Part shown: positions 58,988-64,000 of the stretch, piece after piece | Numbering within the stretch: the stretch's first letter is position 1 | Layout of the letters: the number at the start of each line of letters is the position of its first letter | Assembly (NCBI RefSeq): GCF_002973525.1 | Contig: NZ_PVEN01000012.1 | Location: 186,001-250,000 of the forward strand | Direction of reading: 5' to 3' | From: Paraburkholderia sp. BL21I4N1 | Lineage (GTDB): Bacteria > Pseudomonadota > Gammaproteobacteria > Burkholderiales > Burkholderiaceae | DNA length: 64,000 nt | Notes under the pieces: model-generated | What the model was told of the DNA's origin: nothing | Databases searched by the model: none | The model's input: the letters and a program-made list of their open reading frames with translations, nothing else | Made by a program: the position numbers and the translations under genes

Positions 58988-60433
58988 ATGGCCATCCCGA
59001 GCTATACCGACACCCAACTCCTGATCAACGGCGAGTGGTGCGACGCCGCGAGCGGCAAGACCCTCGACGTCATCAATCCCGCGACCGGCCAGCCGATCGG
59101 CAAGGTGGCCCATGCCGGCATCGCCGATCTCGACCGGGCGCTGGCCGCCGCGCAACGCGGCTTCGAAACCTGGCGCAAGGTGCCGGCCAACGAACGCGCC
59201 GCGATCATGCGCAAGGCCGCCGGGCTGGTGCGCACGCGCGCCGCCGACATCGCCCGTCTGATGACCCTGGAACAAGGCAAGCCGCTGGGTGAGGCGCGCG
59301 TCGAGGTGCTGTCCGCGGCGGACATCATCGAGTGGTTCGCGGACGAAGGCCGCCGTGTCTACGGCCGGGTCGTGCCGCCGCGCAACCTGTCGGTGCAACA
59401 ACTGGTGCTGAAGGAGCCGATCGGCCCGGTCGCGGCCTTCACGCCATGGAATTTCCCGGTCAATCAGGTCGTGCGCAAGCTGAGCGCGGCGCTGGCCTGC
59501 GGTTGCTCGTTCCTCGTCAAGGCACCGGAGGAAACCCCGGCATCGCCCGCCGCGCTGCTGCAGGCATTCGTCGAAGCCGGCGTGCCGGCCGGTGTGGTCG
59601 GCCTCGTGTTCGGCGATCCGGCCGAGATTTCGAGCTACCTGATCCCGCATCCGGTGATCCGCAAGGTCACCTTCACCGGCTCGACGCCGGTCGGCAAGCA
59701 ACTGGCCGCGCTGGCCGGCGCGCACATGAAACGCGCGACCATGGAACTGGGTGGTCACGCGCCGGTGATCGTGGCCGAAGACGCGGACGTGGCGCTGGCG
59801 GTCAAGGCCGCCGGTGGCGCGAAATTCCGCAACGCGGGCCAGGTGTGCATCTCGCCGACGCGCTTCCTGGTGCACAACAGCATTCGCGAGGAATTCGCCG
59901 CGGCGCTGGTCAAGCATGCTGAAAGCCTCAAGCTCGGCGACGGCCTGACGGAAGGCACCTCGATCGGGCCGCTCGCCAACGCGCGCCGCCTCACGGCCAT
60001 GAGCAAGGTGCTCGACGACGCGCGCAAGACCGGCGCGACGGTGGCAACGGGCGGCGAACGGATCGGCTCGGAAGGCAACTTCTTCGCGCCGACCGTGCTG
60101 ACCAACGTGTCGCTCGAAGCGGACGTGTTCAACAACGAGCCGTTCGGCCCGATCGCGGCGATTCGCGGTTTCGACAAGCTCGAGGAAGCGATTGCCGAAG
60201 CCAACCGTCTGCCGTTCGGCCTCGCGGGTTATGCGTACACGAAATCGTTCAGCAACGTGCACCTGCTGTCGCAGCAGATGGAAGTCGGCATGCTGTGGAT
60301 CAACCAGCCGGCTACGCCCTGGCCGGAAATGCCGTTCGGCGGCGTGAAGGATTCCGGCTATGGCTCGGAAGGCGGTCCGGAAGCGATGGAAGCCTATCTG
60401 GTCACCAAGTCGGTCTCGGTGACGGCGGCTTAA
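58988..60433 (+). CDS. NAD(P)-dependent succinate-semialdehyde dehydrogenase-like enzyme
   Basis: A 481-residue aldehyde dehydrogenase. Cofactor and catalytic motifs are FTPWNFPVNQ, FTGSTPVGK, MELGGHAP (catalytic Glu) and NAGQVCISPTR (catalytic Cys); the C-terminal EMPFGGVKDSGYG is normal. ATG 58988 (MAIPSYTDTQLLINGEW) is chosen because the frame upstream is unlikely to be coding. It is closest to GabD/succinate-semialdehyde and ketoglutaric-semialdehyde dehydrogenases; which one is not decided. An intrinsic terminator follows. Confidence 0.85.
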   Translation: MAIPSYTDTQLLINGEWCDAASGKTLDVINPATGQPIGKVAHAGIADLDRALAAAQRGFETWRKVPANERAAIMRKAAGLVRTRAADIARLMTLEQGKPLGEARVEVLSAADIIEWFADEGRRVYGRVVPPRNLSVQQLVLKEPIGPVAAFTPWNFPVNQVVRKLSAALACGCSFLVKAPEETPASPAALLQAFVEAGVPAGVVGLVFGDPAEISSYLIPHPVIRKVTFTGSTPVGKQLAALAGAHMKRATMELGGHAPVIVAEDADVALAVKAAGGAKFRNAGQVCISPTRFLVHNSIREEFAAALVKHAESLKLGDGLTEGTSIGPLANARRLTAMSKVLDDARKTGATVATGGERIGSEGNFFAPTVLTNVSLEADVFNNEPFGPIAAIRGFDKLEEAIAEANRLPFGLAGYAYTKSFSNVHLLSQQMEVGMLWINQPATPWPEMPFGGVKDSGYGSEGGPEAMEAYLVTKSVSVTAA

Positions 60434-60499
60434 GCGCCCGCTGTAGCCTTAAGGCGGTTCGGGAGCGTGTGCTCCCGCTGCCTGTCTTTAGTGTGCCGG

Positions 60500-60529
60500 G
60501 TCCGCGACGTGTTGTTCGCGGACTTTTTT
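60500..60529 (+). terminator. Intrinsic terminator after the aldehyde dehydrogenase gene
   Basis: GTCCGCGA / TCGCGGAC form a perfect 8-bp stem with an 8-nt loop, followed by six T residues. It is 66 nt after the dehydrogenase stop. A second hairpin, CGGGAGC-GTGT-GCTCCCG (60460-60477), precedes it. The terminator ends only 39 bp before the next gene's ATG. Confidence 0.88.
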
Positions 60530-60568
60530 ATTGTGACGAACGTGAATAACGCCAACCTTTCCCGACTC

Positions 60569-61144
60569 ATGCAACCCACGCTGACTGGCAAGACCCTCGA
60601 ACTTCAGCCGCTTCAGCCGGAACACGAGCAAGGCCTGCTCGACGCCGCCGCGGATGGCCAATTGTGGAACATGACCGTCACCGTGGTGCCGGGTCCGCAG
60701 ACCATGGGCGCGTTTATCGCCGCCGCGCTCGAAAGCCGGGCGGGCGGCACGGTCATGCCGTTCGTGATCGTCAAACGCGACACGGGCAAAGTTGTAGGCA
60801 GCACGCGATTCTGGAAAATCGACCGGGTCAACCGCAAGCTCGAAATCGGTCACACGTGGTTGAGTCAGTCGATACAGCGTTCGGGCGTGAACACCGAGGC
60901 GAAGTATCTGCTGCTGAGCCATGCATTCGAAACGATGCAGTGCGTGCGCGTGCAACTCACTACTGATGAATCGAATGAGAAATCGCGCGCGGCGATTCTG
61001 GGCATCGGCGCGAAACTGGAAGGGATCGTGCGTCACGAGCGCATCATGCCGGATGGACGCAAACGCAATTCGGCGCGCTTCAGCATCATCGACGATGAGT
61101 GGATCGAGGTGAAGGCGATGCTGGAGCGGAAGATGGCGCGGTGA
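60569..61144 (+). CDS. GNAT-family N-acetyltransferase
   Basis: A 191-residue acetyltransferase of the RimJ/RimL-like GNAT group (LELQPLQPEHEQGLLDAA, VVGSTRFWKIDRVNRKLEIG, NTEAKYLLLSHAFE). ATG 60569 (MQPTLTGK) is preferred, although GTG 60542 is possible; neither has a clear ribosome site. An intrinsic terminator ends 39 bp upstream, leaving little room for a promoter. After the stop, GCGGGC-AACC-GCCCGC (61145-61160) can form a hairpin without a T-run. The acceptor substrate is unknown. Confidence 0.85.
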   Translation: MQPTLTGKTLELQPLQPEHEQGLLDAAADGQLWNMTVTVVPGPQTMGAFIAAALESRAGGTVMPFVIVKRDTGKVVGSTRFWKIDRVNRKLEIGHTWLSQSIQRSGVNTEAKYLLLSHAFETMQCVRVQLTTDESNEKSRAAILGIGAKLEGIVRHERIMPDGRKRNSARFSIIDDEWIEVKAMLERKMAR

Positions 61145-61167
61145 GCGGGCAACCGCCCGCCCCACCC

Positions 61168-62196
61168 TCAAACATGCACGTCGCGCTGCTCATTCAACGG
61201 CGCCGGCGGCACCTTCCCCGCCTCCAGCCCCTCGCCTGACGGCGCATTGCGCGCCTGCTGCCGATGCACCCAAAGCGCCGTCAGGATCGGCACCAGAATC
61301 GCCGTCACCAGACATGCGGTTGCGACCATCGCCGTGGCCGCCGGCACCAGTGGTTTAAAGCGCGGAATCATCTCGCCGATAATCGCCGGATTCGCCACCG
61401 CGGCGCCCGCCGTCGACGACGCCGCCAGCCCCGCCGCGCCATTGCCGCCCGCGATCCAGCGATCCGCGAGAATCAGCGGAATGCCCGTCACGACGATCAC
61501 CCCGAGTCCGAGCACGACGCCCGGCAGACCGCTCGTCACAATCACGTTCAGATCGATGCCGTTGCCGAGCGCGAAACCGAAGAACGGAATCAGCGGATGC
61601 ACGCAGCGCCCGAAGAACTCGCGCAACTCGCTATCCAGATTGCCCAATACGAAGCCGATCAGAAACGGCAGCACCGCACCGACGAACAGCCGCGGCTCGA
61701 AGAACGCCACCCCGGTCGCGCCCAGAATGATCATGCTGACGAGCGGCCCCGATTCGACCGACATCAGCACGAACGCGCCGGCCTCCTCCTTGGTGCCGTA
61801 TTGCTGCATCACCGCCGCATAGAGGCCGCCGTTGGTCATGTCCATCGACGTGGTGATCGCCAGCACCGAGAGGCCCGCGAACAGCCCCGCCTTGACGCCG
61901 TCGATCGGAATGAAGCGCGCGGCGATCAACGTCGCGATCCACGCAACCAGCATCTTGGTGACAAGCAGCGTGCCCGACTTGCGCAGCACCACGCCGGTCG
62001 CCCGCAGGTCGATCGTCGCGCCCATGCAGAAGAACCAGACCGCCAGAATCGGCACGGTGCCGCTGATCAGGCCGTTGGTAAACGACCCGAAATATTTCCC
62101 CGCGCCCGGCGCAAAGGTGTGGACACAGGCGCCGAGCAACAACGGCACCAGCATCAGGCCGCCTGGCACACGGTCGATCGCCTTCTTGAGCTTCAT
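61168..62196 (-). CDS. kdgT: 2-Keto-3-deoxygluconate permease
   Basis: A 342-residue inner-membrane symporter of the KdgT family. About ten hydrophobic helices are visible, with MKLKKAIDRVPGGLMLVPL at the start and the AITTSMDMTNGGLYAA and ASSTAGAAVANPAIIGE segments typical of the family. ATG 62196 is preceded by GGAGG; the longer frame is not supported. It imports 2-keto-3-deoxygluconate from pectin or uronate breakdown. It is divergent from kduI and kduD, and two related palindromes lie between. Confidence 0.92.
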   Translation of the reverse strand: MKLKKAIDRVPGGLMLVPLLLGACVHTFAPGAGKYFGSFTNGLISGTVPILAVWFFCMGATIDLRATGVVLRKSGTLLVTKMLVAWIATLIAARFIPIDGVKAGLFAGLSVLAITTSMDMTNGGLYAAVMQQYGTKEEAGAFVLMSVESGPLVSMIILGATGVAFFEPRLFVGAVLPFLIGFVLGNLDSELREFFGRCVHPLIPFFGFALGNGIDLNVIVTSGLPGVVLGLGVIVVTGIPLILADRWIAGGNGAAGLAASSTAGAAVANPAIIGEMIPRFKPLVPAATAMVATACLVTAILVPILTALWVHRQQARNAPSGEGLEAGKVPPAPLNEQRDVHV

Positions 62197-62299
62197 GCCT
62201 CCTCCATGGACTTCGCGTCCCGTTGTCGGGTGAATCACCCGGGTAAGGTCCCGTTCTCACGCCGGGTTCTCCCTTTCGGCGCAATATATCACCGAGATA

Positions 62300-62312
62300 G
62301 GAACGACGTTCC
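62300..62312. promoter_or_regulatory. Palindrome GGAACGACGTTCC, operator candidate
   Basis: A perfect 13-bp dyad centred at 62306, in the 304-bp kdgT/kduI divergent region and 104 bp from the kdgT start. Its form suits an IclR/KdgR-family regulator, but no such gene is in the window. Confidence 0.5.
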
Positions 62313-62393
62313 GATTCTGTTTGAATATTTGTTTATCGTTTACCCGAGGCTGCTCCGAAAGGCTTGTCGCTATTCGTGTCGCGTCGCAATATT

Positions 62394-62412
62394 TTCGGAC
62401 CGATGTTCCGAA
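62394..62412. promoter_or_regulatory. Second, imperfect palindrome near kduI
   Basis: TTCGGA-N7-TCCGAA (62394-62412) contains GGACCGATGTTCC, which matches the upstream dyad at 11 of 13 positions. It is centred 97 bp from the first, about nine helical turns, and 89 bp before the kduI ATG. Confidence 0.5.
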
Positions 62413-62500
62413 ATATGATTTTTGCGCTACAGTCATGGCCAGAACGGCGTCCCGGATCCATGGAGGTCAGGCGCCTCAACCGACTGGAGAAAGCGAAACC

Positions 62501-63337
62501 ATGGAAGTGAGACAGGCCATCAACAGCGAGTACGCGAAAACGCTGGACACCGAAGGGCTGCGCAAACAGTTCCTCGTCGACCAGGTGTTCGAGTGCGATG
62601 CGCTGAAACTCACGTATAGCCACATCGACCGGATCATCGTCGGCGGGGTGTGGCCGGTCACGCGCGCGGTCGAGGTACCAGGCTCGCTGGGCAAGGCAAT
62701 CGGCGTCAACTATCTGCTCGAACGGCGCGAACTGGGCGCGATCAATATCGGCGGCGACGGCTGGGTCGATGTGGACGGTCAGCGCTACCCCGTGCGCAAC
62801 GAAGAGGCGATCTATATCGGCAAGGGCGCGCAAGCGGTGGCGTTCGGCAGCGACGACGTCGCGCACCCGGCGAAGTTCTACGTGAATTGCGCGCCCGCGC
62901 ACACGTCGTATCCGACCCGCACGATCACGCTCGGGCAGGCGTCGCCGCAAACGCTCGGCGACCCCGCCACGAGCAACCGTCGCACCATTTACAAGTTCAT
63001 CGTGCCCGAGGTGCTGCCCACCTGCCAGTTGTCGATGGGCATGACCAAACTCGAACCGGGCAATCTGTGGAACACGATGCCGTGCCACACGCACGAGCGC
63101 CGCATGGAGGTGTATTTCTATTTCAACGTCGCGGACGACGCCGCCGTCTTCCACATGATGGGCGAGCCGCACGAAACCCGGCACCTTCTCGTGCACAACG
63201 AACAGGCGGTGATCTCGCCGAGCTGGTCGATTCATTCGGGCGTCGGCACGCGCGCCTACACGTTCATCTGGGGCATGGTCGGCGAAAACCAGGTATTCGG
63301 CGACATGGATCATCTCGCGGTCCGCGAGCTGCGCTGA
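62501..63337 (+). CDS. kduI: 5-Dehydro-4-deoxy-D-glucuronate isomerase
   Basis: A 278-residue cupin-type Zn enzyme that converts 5-keto-4-deoxyuronate to 2,5-diketo-3-deoxygluconate. The Zn ligands lie in NTMPCHTHERRMEVYFYF (two His and a Glu) and PSWSIHSGVG (last His). ATG 62501 (MEVRQAINSEYAKTLD) is the normal start. It precedes kduD by 67 bp. Length and motifs are standard. Confidence 0.95.
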   Translation: MEVRQAINSEYAKTLDTEGLRKQFLVDQVFECDALKLTYSHIDRIIVGGVWPVTRAVEVPGSLGKAIGVNYLLERRELGAINIGGDGWVDVDGQRYPVRNEEAIYIGKGAQAVAFGSDDVAHPAKFYVNCAPAHTSYPTRTITLGQASPQTLGDPATSNRRTIYKFIVPEVLPTCQLSMGMTKLEPGNLWNTMPCHTHERRMEVYFYFNVADDAAVFHMMGEPHETRHLLVHNEQAVISPSWSIHSGVGTRAYTFIWGMVGENQVFGDMDHLAVRELR

Positions 63338-63404
63338 TGGAACGGCATCGGAATCGCGCGGCGGACCGCGCACCTTCCTTGCACACCACATAGGTTTGAA
63401 CACC

Positions 63405-64000
63405 GTGAACACTTTCGATCTCAGCGGCCGCGTCGCCATTGTCACCGGCAGCAATACGGGGCTCGGCGCCGGCATGGCGGTCGCGCTCGCCGCCGCGGGT
63501 TGCGACATCGTCGGCGTGAGCCGCGCCGAACCCGGCGACACGGCCGCGCGCGTCGAAGCATGCGGCCGGCGTTTTGCCGACGTGCGCGCCGATCTGGCGT
63601 CGATCGCGCCGGTCGAGGACATCGTGCGCGCCGCGGTCGAGGCGTTCGGCCGGATCGACGTGCTGGTGAACAACGCGGGCATCATCCGCCGCGACGACGC
63701 GCTCGAATTCAGCGTCGACGATTGGGACGCGGTGATGGACGTCAACCTGAAAAGCCTGTTCTTTCTGTCGCAGGCGGCGGCACGCCAGTTCGTCAAGCAG
63801 CGCGGCGGCGGCAAGATCATCAACGTGGCCTCGATGCTGTCGTTTCAGGGCGGCATACGGGTCGCTTCGTACACCGCGTCGAAAAGCGGCGTGCTCGGTC
63901 TCACGCGTTTGCTCGCCAACGAATGGGCCGCGCAAGGCATCAACGTGAACGCGATCGCGCCCGGCTACATGGCGACCGCCAACACGGCGGCGCTGCGTGA
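63405..64000 (+). CDS. kduD: 2-Deoxy-D-gluconate 3-dehydrogenase, 3' end outside window
   Basis: An SDR enzyme that reduces 2,5-diketo-3-deoxygluconate to 2-keto-3-deoxygluconate. The frame from GTG 63405 (read as MNTFDLSGRVAIVTG) runs open to the window end, giving 198 residues. TGSNTGLGAGM, NNAGIIRRDDA and the catalytic YTASK are visible, and RRDD after NNAGI is typical of KduD. It follows kduI in the pectin-degradation order. Confidence 0.9.
   Translation, partial: MNTFDLSGRVAIVTGSNTGLGAGMAVALAAAGCDIVGVSRAEPGDTAARVEACGRRFADVRADLASIAPVEDIVRAAVEAFGRIDVLVNNAGIIRRDDALEFSVDDWDAVMDVNLKSLFFLSQAAARQFVKQRGGGKIINVASMLSFQGGIRVASYTASKSGVLGLTRLLANEWAAQGINVNAIAPGYMATANTAALR

Noticed and set aside
60467..60568. 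GTG start giving a longer GNAT protein
   Set aside because: The extension would translate through the intrinsic terminator and adds a Cys-rich stretch not typical for GNAT proteins.

Overview
The window is high-GC DNA with dense, mostly intact genes. The gene content (seven LysR regulators, hopanoid hpnI/J/K/L genes, catBA, phnWX, MHS transporters, QseB/PmrA-type two-component systems) points to a soil betaproteobacterium of the Burkholderia/Paraburkholderia group. No rRNA, tRNA, insertion sequence, integrase, phage gene or CRISPR array is visible, so this reads as chromosomal or chromid metabolic DNA rather than a mobile island. Starts were chosen by Shine-Dalgarno sequence, domain boundary and overlap with the neighbouring gene.

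Layout. 1-2.9 kb: the end of a nicotinamide phosphoribosyltransferase gene and two small hypothetical genes. 3-4.7 kb: an F420-type NADP reductase divergent from a LysR gene. 4.9-10.1 kb: a translationally coupled trio, DUF2760 protein plus two divergent Hsp70 proteins. 10.1-16.7 kb: an orphan fimbrial adhesin, an SDR/LysR pair, a GAF-GGDEF protein, and a cytosine-deaminase-like amidohydrolase with a LysR gene. 16.7-19.8 kb: phnX-phnW for 2-aminoethylphosphonate, divergent from a LysR gene. 19.9-25.6 kb: an SDR, then an operon of MHS transporter, M20 amidohydrolase and acetylpolyamine-amidohydrolase-like deacetylase, divergent from a LysR gene across a strong inverted repeat. 25.6-27.7 kb: an 8-bp tandem repeat, a TauE-type exporter and a LysR gene. 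27.7-35.8 kb: catA and catB, a ribose-type ABC transporter, a membrane GGDEF protein and a BenM/CatR-like LysR. The catB promoter carries an exact ATAC-N7-GTAT site of the kind BenM/CatM bind. 35.9-41.5 kb: an orphan protein that may be of a hydrogenase-associated family, a copper-type set (CopC, beta-barrel, DUF2946), a TAXI-type binding protein and a ProQ-family RNA chaperone.

41.6-49.4 kb: a two-component system divergent from a TolC/adaptor/RND efflux operon, with PmrA-type direct repeats (CTTAAG-like hexamers every 11 bp) facing both ways. 49.4-58.2 kb: hopanoid head-group modification genes in two minus-strand operons (small membrane protein, HpnI-like, hpnK; and hpnJ-hpnI-hpnL) flanking a second PmrAB/QseBC-like two-component system. 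Both hpn operons are preceded by nearly identical PmrA-type boxes, each exactly 10 nt before a TA(G/C)TAT -10 element. This is the most striking regulatory signal in the window and suggests that the embedded system controls hopanoid modification. 58.4-64 kb: a cold-shock protein, an aldehyde dehydrogenase, a GNAT acetyltransferase, and kdgT divergent from kduI-kduD (cut by the window end), with two related palindromes between them.

All functional calls are made by reading motifs and comparing with remembered families; no database search was run.
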